Assembly: GCA_011037195.1 (NCBI GenBank)
Contig: JAAEAF010003376.1
Coordinates: 62,001-126,000, forward strand
Length of the DNA stretch: 64,000 nt
Direction of reading: 5' to 3'
DNA from: Triatoma infestans
Lineage: Eukaryota; Arthropoda; Insecta; Hemiptera; Reduviidae
The translations under genes and the position numbers were made by a program. Below the pieces are notes generated by a model, which searched no databases, was not told the DNA's origin, and saw only the letters and a list, made by a program, of their open reading frames with translations. The stretch's first letter is position 1, and each line of letters begins with the position of its first letter. Shown here piece by piece: positions 13,201 through 23,900 of the stretch.

Positions 13201-14589
13201 TTCCATTTCCAGCCGCACACAAACGGCCTGAATGTCCAGCAATGCACACCATTCAACAAGATGGTCGCGAGCGCCTAGTTCGCCTTCGAGGGTTGCAAGG
13301 AAGTGTGGAAGAGGATAAGTTAGCTGCCAAAGGATTAGAGAGAGTCAAGTTTTTGTGAAATTTATTGTAACGAGATTTAGCCAATTTTAGATTGAAGTGT
13401 ATGTAATACATTGATTAGAATGTTTAGCGATCCGTAAAGTTAAATTCCCAAGTCCATAGATGCTAGGAGAGATAGATACAGTCGCCTTTTGTTGTAAAGT
13501 GTTAGTTTTGATCAGTGATCAAGTAGTCTAGCTTGGAGCTCGTATCTTTTGTTTCGTTTGATTCGTTCAAGTCGTGTATGAGGGTAAGTGTCGTATCGAG
13601 GTACAATCCAAGTACGCGCATGGTCGGCTTGCATCATTCGTGCAAGAGTTTTTCGTTTCAATGTAAAGATTTTGACTTATCAAATTGATTTTTATTCGCT
13701 AGCAAGGCTTAAAATAAAAATAAGTCTAAAATGTTTTGAAATATGACGATTTCAAATAATTGATTCTAATTTTCAAAATAACAATTTGTATGTCAAGTGC
13801 ATCACTTTATTAATCAGATGTTATAATTAAATATAAATTATACATTTTGACTGTTCAAATATTTGTTTAAATTTCTGATTTTGCAATAGTATTAAATATA
13901 ACTCTTATTGCGGTCCACACCTATAATATTGGTGTGGTAACCTTGGTAACTTATTTTCACTCTCTCCACTAAATGATAACATTATGGTCATGTCAAATTT
14001 CGGTAAACAATGTTAACGCAGAATAAGTTTTTTCAAAGGCCCTTCGTTTGGTTAATAAACGAAAGTTTTCTAATATTAAGAAGGTAGTTTAAACCCATAA
14101 TACTCTGAAGAAATATACCTACCTTATATGTTGGTACGCAATCCTGAACTGCAGGGATGGATACATTTCATCATATTGTGAATACTAATTATACCGATAT
14201 AAAACCATATATTTTATAACTTTCTCTTGTATATAATTACTATATAGAGTATTATAAAAATTACTAAATTACTTTACCTTGAAATAAAATAAAACACATA
14301 ATTCAATAGGCATTCACATTAAACACCCATCTTTTTTTTAAATTTTTGTATGATACATAAAAAACATTGCAGGACATCTAGAAAAAAATTAGACTGTAAA
14401 AATTGTGTCAAACATTTCAGTTATTATTGCACCATTTTTAATACTACTGTTGTGAACCAGGTTTTACAAAAAGTGAAATAACAACTAAAAAAAGTATGTC
14501 CTTACAATATTCAAATGTCTTTATTATCATTTCGATCTTCATCAAATCAATTTAAAAAAAAAAACATGATTTGACAGTCCTTGAGTTTG
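13201..14589. other. Unassigned sequence
   Basis: No supported gene. A somewhat GC-richer portion (about 13200-13660) contains a donor-like 'gagggtaagtgtc' near 13578 but no credible open frame. Confidence 0.4.
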
Positions 14590-14711
14590 AAAAAAATGTT
14601 TTAAACCAATATCTGTATATGAAGAAGTTTAAGTATGTGTGTGAATGGATGGATATGAACAAAATATCTCAAAAACAAACAAAAAATAGCAGGAAGTTCA
14701 AACTGGAAGTT
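14590..14711 (+). repeat. Family R, left half of a copy interrupted by BEL/Pao
   Basis: Contains 'tatgtgtgtgaatgga', then 'gaacaaaatatctcaaaaac' and 'agcaggaagttcaaactgg', matching the TG-rich and 'gaacagcatagctcaaaaa' modules of other R copies. The family resumes at about 16618, after the GC-rich BEL/Pao insertion. Confidence 0.55.
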
Positions 14712-15880
14712 CCGACGGTTCTAACGGTACTTCGCGTCGGCGGGCGTCTCTCGTCTGCTGCTCTGCCACATGGTTTTCGCCATCTCGCCTTGCTTCCCAA
14801 GAAGCATCCACTTACCCAGCTCATCATCGACGACGCCCACATTCGCCTTCTACACGCCGGAGCTCCCGCCACTCACGCCTATATCCGCCGCCATTATTGG
14901 ACGCAATGTAGTGCGCCATCGCATCGGGAAATGTAATCGATGCTTCACCGCCAAACCGCACCCCGTCATCCAACCCATGGGCAACCTCCCCGCACAACGC
15001 GTCACCGCCGCCACCGCCTTCACCTGATCGGCGTTGACTTCGCCATTTCTAGTGCTCGCCTCCGCGGCGCGGTGGTCAGTAAAGGTTACTTGGTGGCTTT
15101 CATCTGCTTCACCACCAAAGCCGTGCACTTCGAGGTCGCGTCGGAGTTATCTACATCCGCCTTCCGCCGTTTCACCGCTCGCCGTGGGCTCTCGACCACC
15201 ATCTTTTCTGACAATGGCACTAACTTTGTCGGAGCCCACAACGAACTTCGGGAACTCGGTCGCCTGCTGCGTGACGAACATCACCAACAAGCCGACTGCC
15301 GCGCTGCTGCTTCCGCCGGCATTGATTGGAGGTTCATCCCCCCGGCCAGTCCTCATTTTGGAGGCCTCTGGGAAGCGGCTATTAAGTCCGCCAAGCACCA
15401 TCTCACCCGCGTCGTGGGTGACCAGCGCCTCACTTACGAGGAGCTGCTCACCGTGATCACCGACATCGAGGCGATCCTGAACTCGTGCCCTCTCTTCCGA
15501 CCCGAACGATCCGGAACCCCTCACGCCCGGCATTTTCTGGTTTTCCGCCCTCTTACCGCGCCTCCTGAGCGCGATGTTACCGCCCTCAATATCAATCGCC
15601 TGTCCCGGTGGCAATGACCCAGCGCATCCAACAGGACTTTTGGAAGCGCTGGCGTCAAGAGTACCTTCATACCCTCCAACAACGCACCAAGTGGCTCCTC
15701 CCCGCTACGGAGGTCGCCCCCGGCACCGTCGTCATACTCCACCAGGACAATGTTCCGCCGCGCCAATGGCCTTTAGGCCGCATCATTGCCCTCCAACCTT
15801 GACGTGACTCGATCAGCCAGGCATCATCCGCCGCCCCCTCGCCAAACTCTGTCCGCTTCCGTCCCAGTAACTGCTGAAGC
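14712..15880 (+). pseudogene. BEL/Pao Pol C-terminus: integrase and DUF5641, frameshifted
   Basis: The integrase joins retrotransposon cDNA to host DNA. The N-terminal part (14712-14900) shows RVGGRL, the LLPKKHPLTQLIIDDAH segment and LLHAGAPATHAYIRRHYW. After a frameshift the CNRC pair of the zinc finger follows (about 14930-14945). After another shift a 225-codon frame (14940-15617) holds the core: Asp in LIGVDFA, Asp in SDNGTNF and Glu in FGGLWEAAIKSAK, so the DDE triad is visible. DUF5641 follows in a third frame (QRIQQDFWKRW, RQWPLGRI, about 15608-15802), and an RRPLAKLCPL ending near 15828 in yet another frame. At least three shifts make it non-functional. Confidence 0.85.
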
Positions 15881-15902
15881 CGAGCCTTCAGGGCGGGCGG
15901 GA

Positions 15903-16611
15903 TGTTGAGTCGTAATACGCCCTACCTCTCCCACGCGCGCCCGCTTCCGCGGGTGCGCGCTTAATCCGCTTGCTAATTTTGCTTTTAAGAATAATCCTTT
16001 TCCTGTCGTTTTTCTAGGCAGTGTATTGCATCACTCCGCCTCATATTTCTTTCCCCACTACTTCCGTTGGCACATCCGCCCAATGCTGAGCTTTTCACTC
16101 TCCCGCTATATCTCGCCTATGCAGTTTGTTTTCCACTTCTTTACGCAGTTCGTAGTGCCAGTACATTTATTTGTCTATACGCGCCTATTCACCTGGATAG
16201 CTTCACTTATTTTTCCTCGGTGAATAATAAGAAGCACTTCTCGCGCCCTCACCTTCAAGAGGATATATCGTTCGCACCTGGCTGTACGCACCTTTGTCTG
16301 GAAGTTCAACTGCAGCGTCCTCCGCTTCCATGGAGCACTCTAACTCCCTTCCTTTCACCTGATATCCTTTCTTTCGCCACACACACACACGCCTACATAG
16401 CACATACACACATCCGCGCCAATTTCCTTCACCCTTTACTGATCGCCGCCCGTCGCCTGCTGACCTTCGATCGTCATCATCTCAAGTTAAGTTTTACCCC
16501 TTTTTCTCTTAGTCATATTTTCTTTACTAGTTTGTATTATCGCCTTTCTCTGGCTTCGTTCATTTCGCTTCTTGGCGTACCCACCGACCTTGGGTGTCTA
16601 CCGCGCAGACA
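15903..16611 (+). repeat. 3' LTR of the BEL/Pao fragment
   Basis: Starts TGTTGAGTCG immediately after the purine-rich tract and ends tentatively at CAGACA (16611), just before family R resumes. It includes a (CA)n stretch at about 16380-16390 and is GC/pyrimidine-rich. Its right boundary is inferred, because there is no second LTR to compare. The long open frame at 16067-16636 lies in the LTR and shows no domain. Confidence 0.65.
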
Positions 16612-16617
16612 TACGGT

Positions 16618-16905
16618 CTTCAAGATTTTCTTTTAAATTGGAATGCTAACTGCACAGATTAAATCTATCACTTTTGTTTGATATATATTTCTGGGAAAAC
16701 TGATTTTAGTAGGTTTCTGTGTAATCTTGGCATTCAAGTACCAATTGGGACTGATGTTGATGCAATCTTCTAGACAATACTGTAATCATCAGGTCCATAA
16801 CTGCCATGTGCGCTAACAGATACCTCCAGGACACTATATTTATGTAGGGCATCCATCTTCGAGAGTATCAAATGCATTAAGAAAAAGTCGTTTAAGTGTT
16901 GTTCT
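16618..16905 (+). repeat. Family R, right half of the interrupted copy
   Basis: Resumes with 'gattttcttttaaattggaatgctaac', split here as 'gattttcttttaaattgg' and 'aatgctaactgcacagat', closely like 49128-49162 in another copy. It ends with 'gcattaagaaaaagtcgt', like 27433-27451. Confidence 0.6.
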
Positions 16906-18575
16906 AATTTAGGACTAATGAAATTCATTTAGAGAGGTCACTGGACGCCTTATATGAAATTACTTCTCCTTTATCGTCTGGTGACCAATAACGGTTTGGA
17001 CAATAGCCGAACGAATTAGTAGGAAGTTATACTGGCCAAGCTGAGAACAGGTCAAGCTTCAGCCACGACTTACTATTCCAGGATCGAGTTTCATTCACTA
17101 CGTTGAAAATTTGAACGTGGAACACATTGTAGTCGGCTTCCTTACCTAGAAAAAGTCAGCAAAGAAATAGGGCTGTTCTCTAACGCCTAGATAAAATTTT
17201 GAAAGACAATGGAGTTAGTGTACAGAAACTGTTTAAGTTCCTTAAAATAATTAACTGTTCAATGCATGGAAAATGATAAGTAATGTTATTAGCAGCTAAT
17301 GATGTTTAGAGTAGACGCTGTAATTCATAAAAAATCAAGAAAACTCCTAAATAAAATTTTTACAATTGCATTTTTTATTAAATATTGTGATTTAAATAAA
17401 CCTATTTATTAAGTTCTATGAATATATCTTCAAACAACATTTCAAATATTATGAATTAAATAAAATATCTACAGAGATTGTTTGTAAGTCATTTTTATTT
17501 GATCTAATTAATACTCTTTTACTAAGGGACCCCTTTGTTGAATATAATTATAGAGAAGTTTTATAAAATGACAATGAATTATGGTAATTTCTAAATTATT
17601 TTCTATTTCAATAATTAAAATTTCGTGTGTTTTGTTTGTCACACACAGTGTTAGAAGAAAATTTATAATTGCAAAAATCACAAGTTTGTTTGTTTAGATA
17701 TTATCATCAAGTATTTTATAATCGATTCAAAACAAGTTTTAGTTATAAAACGAAAAAATGGCCATGTCGTTTTCTCGCTAAATACAGTTTTGCGTTGTTG
17801 ATTCTTTACCACTTTACTATTTTGTCTTATGTGCAGAATGTAGTTTTTTCAACCCTAATTAAATTGTTTTATTATCAACTTGTACAGTCCATTCAAATAG
17901 TTCAAATAGACATTTTAAACACTTGGCAGTTGGTTTTGTTCACTCAAAGTAAGAGGACGTATTATTTTGTATGTGTTTCATGTTGAAAATCAGTGGTTCA
18001 CTGGCTTCATTCTGCATGGAAATTAAGCCCATCCGCTGCAGAATTACATTCTAAATAATCATTTCATTCATGACTTTTGTTTTCTATTTACATAAAATTC
18101 TAAGCAAAAATTATTAAAAAAGTGCTCAAAACAAACATTAATAAAAAGTAGTTCATATAAAATTTAGTTTATCAAAAAAGTGAACTTCGTTCTGGAGTGG
18201 GGCATATAAGATGACCCTAGAAGCCACCACACTTGATCATTTGACTTGGTTCAACTGTACGTATCATTGAAGAAAGAATGTCTTGCATGAAAGTTCTACT
18301 CTAATATCATTATATTGAGGATTAAATTACACTCTTTTGATTTTGTTTTTGAACGAATTCGAACCCAAGCTATTCCATGGAGAATAAATTTTAGAAAATT
18401 CAGAAGATTTGCAACAAGAAATTAAGAAAATAAAGACAGAGCAGTTAAAATTATCAACTTTTTGTGAAAATGTACTCTCATAAAGGTATGGTTTAAGAAC
18501 CCGGAAGTTGCTTTTTTAAAAAGTTATTTTATTTAAGCATACAATATAATAATGGTTATAACAATTTAAGGCACT
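16906..18575. other. Unassigned AT-rich DNA
   Basis: No recognised gene or repeat. The 105-codon open frame at 17669-17986 is AT-rich, without motifs or homology that I recognise, and is treated as chance. Confidence 0.45.
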
Positions 18576-18718
18576 AGTTAATACTATAGACTACTTCGAA
18601 CTGTACTAGACGGTGGTGAGCTTGGAACTGCCTGCCTGCTGGCCGGTGGGAGTATTTATATGTTGTCAGCTCCTGCTGACGTAGCAGTGGTAATTTTCCT
18701 AGAGGTAGTGTTATAACT
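18576..18718 (-). repeat. 3' LTR of the Gypsy env element
   Basis: On the minus strand the LTR begins AGTTATAACAC and ends AGTATTAACT, giving short terminal inverted repeats. A TATA-like ATATAAATACTCCC lies mid-LTR (about 18649-18662). The purine tract GAGGAGGGAGG sits directly upstream (18719-18729). At 143 bp it is short for an errantivirus. Confidence 0.75.
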
Positions 18719-18727
18719 CCTCCCTCC

Positions 18728-19531
18728 TCAAGTTTGGAGCTCCTGAGACAATTGGCATGGAAGTCCAGGGTAGATATGTCGAGGTATGGGTTGCAGTTGG
18801 TCTCCTTCTGTTGCGCCCGGATTCGTCTTCTTTCTACAGACATAGTAAACATACAAAGGGGGCAACAGTAGTAGAAGTATTGGAATGATAATAAGATAGT
18901 AGAGATGTGCCGAGTCCCTGGGTGTTTCTTCTAGTACTTCCAGTGGTTCCATCTTTAGGTTGATTTTGTGCAGATTTTCAAAAGATATATTTATGTTGGT
19001 GTGAGTGAGCACTTGTGCAGTGGTTAATATGCTTTTGGAATCTTTATATATGGGTATGGCTTTGCTGTCTAGTAGAGTTTCGTCTTTGTTTAATTTTATG
19101 AGGCTAGTGTTGGTCAAGAATATAGTGTCATTATGGTTGTCCTTTTTTATTACGATCCTATTGGTCCTGAAGGTTAAAAAGTGGTCCACAAAAGGGATGT
19201 ATTTGATAAATGGTGCACTTGATGTGTATACAGTCTTGCATGATACGGGGTTGATGTTGGTGATGAGTTGGCGAATACAATCGTTTTGGATGCTGGTTTT
19301 GTTGTGGCAGTACATAGCGCTGTTGATTTCCTCACAGGTGGCTGTAAATAACTCATCTTGGATTTTTAGGGTCAAAGGTGGATGGACATGAACTGTCAGG
19401 AGCTGGTTGTCTCTCTCTATAGGATAGGATAAGAGGAAGTACGTCTCAAAGGAAGGGGTTTTTAGGGGAACGCTAATAAAGTAGTAGATGTCCAATTTTT
19501 TACTGAGCAGTGTACCTTGCTTAATTGCCAA
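18728..19531 (-). pseudogene. Env C-terminal part (transmembrane segment), out of frame with the N-terminal part
   Basis: A 267-codon open frame whose last third has a hydrophobic segment (YYLIIIPILLLLLPPLYVYY, about residues 207-226) followed by a basic CRKK and a short cytoplasmic tail ending at the purine tract. Cys-containing ectodomain stretches precede it. This is the membrane-anchoring part of a class I fusion-like envelope protein of insect errantiviruses, related to baculovirus F proteins. It continues the protein begun in the 19462-20316 frame but in a different frame, so the gene is broken by a shift near 19465-19530. Confidence 0.75.
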
Positions 19532-20316
19532 AGTGCTTCTATGTCAGGGGTTATGAAGGTTACATTGTGAGATCTTTGTAGTGACTCAAGATCTTTGAGA
19601 AGAAAGATGCTAGAATGGATAGTGTTTAATCTACAGAATTCTAGAGAGTTTTCCATGTCGTCAATTTTGTTTGCGATAAGGACCAGGTTAAAGGATAGAT
19701 TAAATTGCTGATTAAGCTCAATCTGGCTTCCTATAGGGTTGGAGAAGAAGGTTGTCATTTTGTCATTGTTGGTTCGTATAATCTGTATATCGTGATTGAA
19801 TTCTTCAATTACCCGCTTGTTTATTGCCATTTGGGTTTTTAGGTTATTTTGGAGGTGAAAACTGTTTCGTTCAATAGTGTTGATGACTTTGTCGTATCGT
19901 TCCTTGTCGCCACTGTCCATGTTTCCGGTTAACCAGAAAATGGCTTTACCTAGGCCATTGATGAGTCCGCGTTTCGTTCTGGATTTGTTAAGGGTTAAAT
20001 GGTCTAATTTATTACGGAGATAGTAATAATATTTAAAGAATGATTTTATCTGGTTCGTCTTGTTGAGTTGGTACGTGGTGCTGATAACGGTAAAAGTCTT
20101 ATCTAATTCTATGTCAATTAATTGCACGTCAGCGATATGTATAAACGTATAGTATCTGTCTATGACGTAAGCTGGGCGGAATGCACTAGGCAACATTCCA
20201 GATCCGTGCGTCTCTAGGCTGGTGATTAAATTACTCATGGCTATCAGTTGCAATATGTGCAGAATTGCTAGGTTCCCCATTGTCAGCGATTGTGATATGT
20301 GCGTCATTGCTTGCAC
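19462..20316 (-). pseudogene. Env N-terminal part with furin-type site and fusion peptide-like segment
   Basis: A 284-codon frame on the minus strand. It has a hydrophobic N-terminal region (about residues 13-30), then an ectodomain with a basic cleavage-like motif RTKR at residues 113-116 followed by a Gly-rich hydrophobic start (GLINGLGKAIFWLTG). This layout is typical of the F-type envelope of insect errantiviruses (DUF3609-like). The first 86 nt overlap the end of the pol frame (20231-20689), as in related elements. The frame ends early by a shift, so the protein would lack its membrane anchor. Loss of upstream gag and RT makes a functional particle impossible from this copy. Confidence 0.78.
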
Positions 20317-20689
20317 CTGCGTCTGTAACAGAGATAGTTTGCTGTGTGAATTTTCTTGGTCTTTTTAATAGATTAGGAAGCACTTTAAAAGATTTCCTTT
20401 GAGTGGTTACTAATTTAGTTTTTTGAGAATAGTTTCCTCTTTTAAATTTTGGCTTGGCTTTGCCATATTGTTTGTCACGTATGTAAATTTCGCCTTCCGG
20501 GATTTCTATATTTTCTCTGGTCTGGTTTAGTCTGTTAGTCCGTGTTTCTTTTTCTTTTTCGATGACTTTTTTCAGTGCATGTGCTATTCGTTCCCTGTCC
20601 TCATGGTATTCTTTAACTTTCTGTTCTAAAATCAGGTCTTGCGCGTAAGTGGTAGTTTGTATTCCAAAGGTGATGTCGTTTGGTGTCAT
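20231..20689 (-). pseudogene. Pol C-terminal tail (after the integrase core)
   Basis: A 152-codon frame starting near TPNDITFGIQTT, the region where Gypsy integrases have 'TP...LFG', followed by a charged helical stretch (residues about 25-55) and a basic module (EIYIRDKQYGKAKPKFKRG). That is the usual place of the integrase C-terminal DNA-binding domain. It overlaps the env start. It is separated from the core at 20690-21216 by a frame disruption near 20690-20760. Confidence 0.65.
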
Positions 20690-20759
20690 TTTTAGGTTAG
20701 AAACAATGGCGTTATTGTAGGCTATTAGTCCTAGTCTTAGACTTTTGTTGAGGGGGTAG

Positions 20760-21300
20760 TCCTTTTCCGTGTTTTACTATGTTCATGATCTCAATTAGTG
20801 TTGAATGGGCTCGGTTTATTAGTCCGTTGGAGTAGGAATGGTTTGGCGTAGTAAAGTGTGTGTCTATGTTATTGTATTTTAGAAAGTTCTCAACTAGTCC
20901 GTTCTTGAATTCCGTGCCGTTGTCAAATTGGATTGTCTTAGGGCAAGGGAATAGGCTTAAGTAGTTGTTCTAGAGCGGTTACGATTTCATTAGCAGAGGA
21001 GGTCCTAATTACTTATCCGTATAGTCTTTTGGAGAAGCAGTCTATCAGGGTGAAGATTTGTTTTCCGTCATAGTGTAGTAAGTCCCCCTGCAGTCTCTCG
21101 AAGGGTTTGGAAGGAGTAGGGGTAATTTCATAGATTTGTCGTATTGGTCTCCGTTCGTATTTTACTTCCTTACAGAGCGAGCAATTGTTGATAGTTTTTG
21201 TTATGTGTTCGAGCATTTTCGGCCAGTAGTATCTTTGGGATAAGTTGCCGTAAACTTCGTGGCTGCCTCTATGTGCGGTTTTACCTATGTGTCGGTTTAG
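20760..21300 (-). pseudogene. Gypsy integrase zinc finger and catalytic core, inactivated
   Basis: On the minus strand the HHCC zinc finger is visible (His pair in HRGSH about 21260-21280, Cys pair in CSLC about 21170-21190). The first core Asp follows in TLIDCFSKR (about 21030), then after a break QFDNGTEFKNGL with the second Asp (about 20905-20935). The residue 35 positions after this Asp, where the catalytic Glu belongs, reads Asn (codon 20814-20816, within SNGLINRAHS). Stops or shifts near 20950-21010 and 20750 add to the damage. The integrase would be inactive. Confidence 0.75.
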
Positions 21301-21859
21301 GATTATTTCCTCCTGTTCTGAGGTGTCCGTGATGTCAAGTCTTTTGGTGTAATAACGTTTAAGTTTAACCGTAGGGAATTTTTCTTTTACTATTTCTGAT
21401 AGATGGCCGAAGATTTGGTCGTATATCTGTTCGTCAATGGAATTTTCGATAGGAGGTGAACACAGGACGCCATATGTATGGTTCGGTTGTAAGTACTCTA
21501 GGCAGTATTCGTCTATGTCGTTGGAGTACGGGTACCTAGTGTACCAGTTATACCTAGTTTTGTTGAAAGGTCTGTCGATTGGGATTTTTGTCTCTGGGTT
21601 ACCGCGGGTCAGGACAATTTGAAATTTTTCTACGTTAATGCAACGGGTCTTGTCGTCTATGATTTTAATTTGGCTGTTAGAAGATTCTGAGAGTGCTGCG
21701 TTTGCAAGCTCTCATTGTCGTCTACGTCAGTAATGTTTAGGACACGTGCTAGGTCTTCTAGGATTTCGCCACTGGTTTCAGGTGAAGGGGCAGAAAGGAA
21801 TTCGGTTAGGACTTCTTCTGGATTTGGAGAAGAGGTTTCTAAGGCGTTTAGGTTTTGTT

Positions 21860-22117
21860 CCTCTGGTGGGTTTCGTCATAAGGCGTCTGCTACCACGTTA
21901 CTTTTTCCTTGTACATACTTAACGTCAAAGTCGAAGTCGGCTAGTTGTAGTTTCCACCGGATAAGTTTAGTGTTTGGTTCTTTTAGATTATGTAGCCATT
22001 GTAGAGGTTTGTGGTCAGTCTGTATGATAAACTTACGTCCGTATATGTAGGGTCTGAAACGTTTACACGCCCAAACGATAGCTAGTAGTTCTTTTTCTAT
22101 TGTGGAGTAATTCTCCT
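21860..22117 (-). pseudogene. Gypsy RNase H domain, 5'-truncated at the deletion junction
   Basis: Read on the minus strand: YSTIEKELLAIVWACKRFRP, then TDHKPLQWL and DFDVKYVQGKSNVVADAL, the typical Ty3/Gypsy RNase H ending. It begins exactly where the 84-nt LTR piece stops (22117/22118), marking the internal deletion breakpoint. RT is absent upstream. The stretch 21300-21860 links RNase H to the integrase and looks like interrupted pol sequence. Confidence 0.8.
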
Positions 22118-22201
22118 CCTGCTGGCCGGTGGGAGTATTTATATGTTGTCAGCTCCTGCTGACCTAGCAGTGGTAATTTTCCTAGAGGTAGTGTCATAAC
22201 T
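22118..22201 (-). repeat. Partial 5' LTR of the Gypsy env element
   Basis: 84 nt matching 18635-18718 with two visible differences (within 'gacctagc' and 'gtgtcataac'). It carries the LTR start and TATA-like region but not the remaining LTR, which was lost in the same deletion that removed gag to RT. Confidence 0.85.
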
Positions 22202-22214
22202 TTAATAAATAATT

Positions 22215-23420
22215 TCAAGGATGAAATTAAATCAATAAACAAAGAGAACAAATTACTTCATAAGAAAATGGACAGCCTGCAGATGAAACATGACGCTAAT
22301 GAACTGAAGAATTTCGAACATATTTACGGCATATCTCATAAAGAAGACGAAAATCTAGTTGGTATTTTTTGCAGGGTATGGTTTTACTTAGAAATAAACT
22401 CTGAATGCTCGACAATTTCTACAGGATAAAACTAAAAAATGGAGTAACAAACATCGTAGTTTATAAGTTTGTGAAATTTGTTGATAAATTGAATTTCATC
22501 AGCGTAACTAAACCTAAGATAAAGACATTAAACTTAGAAAGTCTGAATCTTAATATTCCCACAAAAAATAATAGTCGAAAATATTTATCAACGAACCGAT
22601 GTCCTTTGTCAACAGACAGCTATTGATAAAAGCTAAGTTATTGCAAATAAAAGGAGTCTTAAGTAATGTTTGCTTTAGTAGAGGTAAGATTTTCGTCAAA
22701 AGAGAAACTAACCCCATTCTTAGTGTAATAAGAATTGCCATATATATTTGACTCAGACCAACCCTGCCCAACTTGTAACAGTCGCAATAATTGCGACGAT
22801 ATTTACATTTTCTTACCCATTGCCCTACAATTGCTCCAATCAGAGATCAGTTAATTGGTAAATATATTGTTTCCCCAGACTTAAACTCTAACATCAAGTC
22901 TATTAAAAGTTTATTAAAAATAAAAACTTATGCACAACGAAAAGATATTTTTCTGTTCGCAAATAGTGCATTTAAAATTAGAAATTTCATTTCATTCTAA
23001 ATTTAGATAATATTAATATCTCCACTATTTTAATCTTTTTTATAATTTTTGTTTTGTAGTAAACTGCAGATTGTACTAATTTTATTTAATTTATAGTTAA
23101 TATTACTTGAATTAATTACTTATTTATCAATGCTACTATATCTAATTTTTATATTGTTATGTGATCAATTTAAAGTTAGTGTTTTATTTTAGTTATACCA
23201 TTAGTATTTAATTTTATGATAATATTAACTTGCTTTTTTTAATTTTTTATTTTTATACACTTTCTTTTTTTTATTTCCTAAAGTTTATCTTTTTTTTTTC
23301 ATTCATTTATATGTTTATATGTATTTCTGGCTTGTATCATTACTGTATTTACAATACCAACTCAAATCTTGCTTCAAAAATGTATATTTTTATGAGCAAT
23401 AAAACCAAAAAAATCTTACT
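22215..23420 (+). pseudogene. LINE relic: ORF1 (baculovirus FP-like) joined to ORF2 C-terminus
   Basis: The first block (22215-22740) encodes pieces of an ORF1 of the type with an FP-like RNA-binding region: a coiled-coil-like start, DNFYRIKLKN, then FINEPMSFVNRQLLIKAKLL and KGVLSNVCFSRGKIFVKRE in another frame. The second block (22762-23000) resembles an ORF2 C-terminus: CPTCNSRNN, then after a shift HFLTHCPTIAPIRDQLI, that is a C-x2-C...H-x4-C finger. EN and RT are missing between them. A long AT-rich 3' UTR-like stretch follows, ending near 'gagcaataaaacc' (23395-23407). The relic is a deleted retrotransposon, not a gene. Confidence 0.6.
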
Positions 23421-23519
23421 GAGAATCAACGCAACACAAATATACAGCAATACAAAAAAGCTTCCAATACTTTAATTAGAATTTAATAAAACTAATGAAA
23501 TATTAGATAAAACTTTCTA

Positions 23520-23900
23520 ATCTAATCTAGAACTCGGAGCCTCCAAAGAGGTTCAGCATTAGACCACGATTGGGTCCACAGTAGAACGGCTCACATCAGC
23601 CCGGTATCATTAAAAACCGCCAGGGCTGAGGGGAGTAAAATTTCCGATCCTAATTTCCGAAATGCACGCACTCTCCAAGAAGGTGAAAGGGTGTCTCGTC
23701 CTTTTGGCCGCATTTCCTGCAAAGTGGGTCCGCAGAGAGACCCATATTATGCAGGTGCTTCCTTAAAAGGGAATGCCCTAAAACTATGGCAGTAATTCTC
23801 CTTAGCTCCGCTTTTGTCCTGCCAAAAGATAGGTTATGCGAGTGTTTCAGGAACCCTCCAAGAAAATCTTAGAGTGCCTCAGCCCCGCAATACATAAAAC
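23520..23900 (-). pseudogene. LINE ORF2 3' end with CCHC finger, broken
   Basis: On the minus strand a frame reads TKAELRRITAIVLGHSLLRK, then HLHNMGLSADPLCRKCGQ and ETPFHLLGEC. This is the C-terminal region after RNase H in R1/LOA-like LINEs, with a C-x2-C...H-x4-C finger. A UTR-like stretch continues to about 23520. It shares the 'GH...H.MGL..D.L' motif with the relic at 6640-7291, so both come from related but not identical LINEs. Only the 3' end is present, as expected of 5'-truncated copies. Confidence 0.7.

Larger units (their letters stand above)
14712..16611 (+). mobile_element. BEL/Pao LTR retrotransposon fragment (integrase, DUF5641, 3' LTR)
   Basis: A sharply GC-rich island in AT-rich DNA. 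In order it carries the integrase zinc-binding region, the integrase core, the DUF5641 C-terminal region, a purine-rich tract (about 15889-15902, 'agggcgggcggga') and an LTR start TGTTGAGTCG at 15903. Gag, protease and RT are missing, and no matching 5' LTR exists in the window. Family R flanks both sides, so the element inserted into R and lost its 5' part. Confidence 0.85.
18576..22201 (-). mobile_element. Gypsy/errantivirus-like element with env, large internal deletion
   Basis: A minus-strand element with an LTR of 143 bp at the low-coordinate (3') end and an 84-nt LTR piece at the high-coordinate end. Reading 5' to 3': LTR piece, RNase H, integrase and env, then the purine tract and LTR. 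The 5' LTR piece joins RNase H directly, so U5, primer site, gag, protease and RT are deleted. The LTR pieces match at 82 of 84 positions by eye. The LTR ends AGTTA...TAACT resemble insect errantiviruses. No 4-bp target duplication was seen. Confidence 0.85.

Noticed and set aside
15147..15614. 155-codon minus-strand frame
   Set aside because: Shadow of the BEL/Pao integrase in GC-rich DNA.
16067..16636. 189-codon plus-strand open frame
   Set aside because: It lies almost wholly in the BEL/Pao LTR, has no domain, and its openness follows from pyrimidine-rich composition.
17669..17986. 105-codon open frame
   Set aside because: AT-rich, no motif, no family I recognise, no neighbouring evidence of a gene.
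18576..22201. An integrated animal virus other than a retroelement
   Set aside because: The LTRs, RNase H and integrase show a Gypsy/errantivirus retroelement; the env is part of it and broken.
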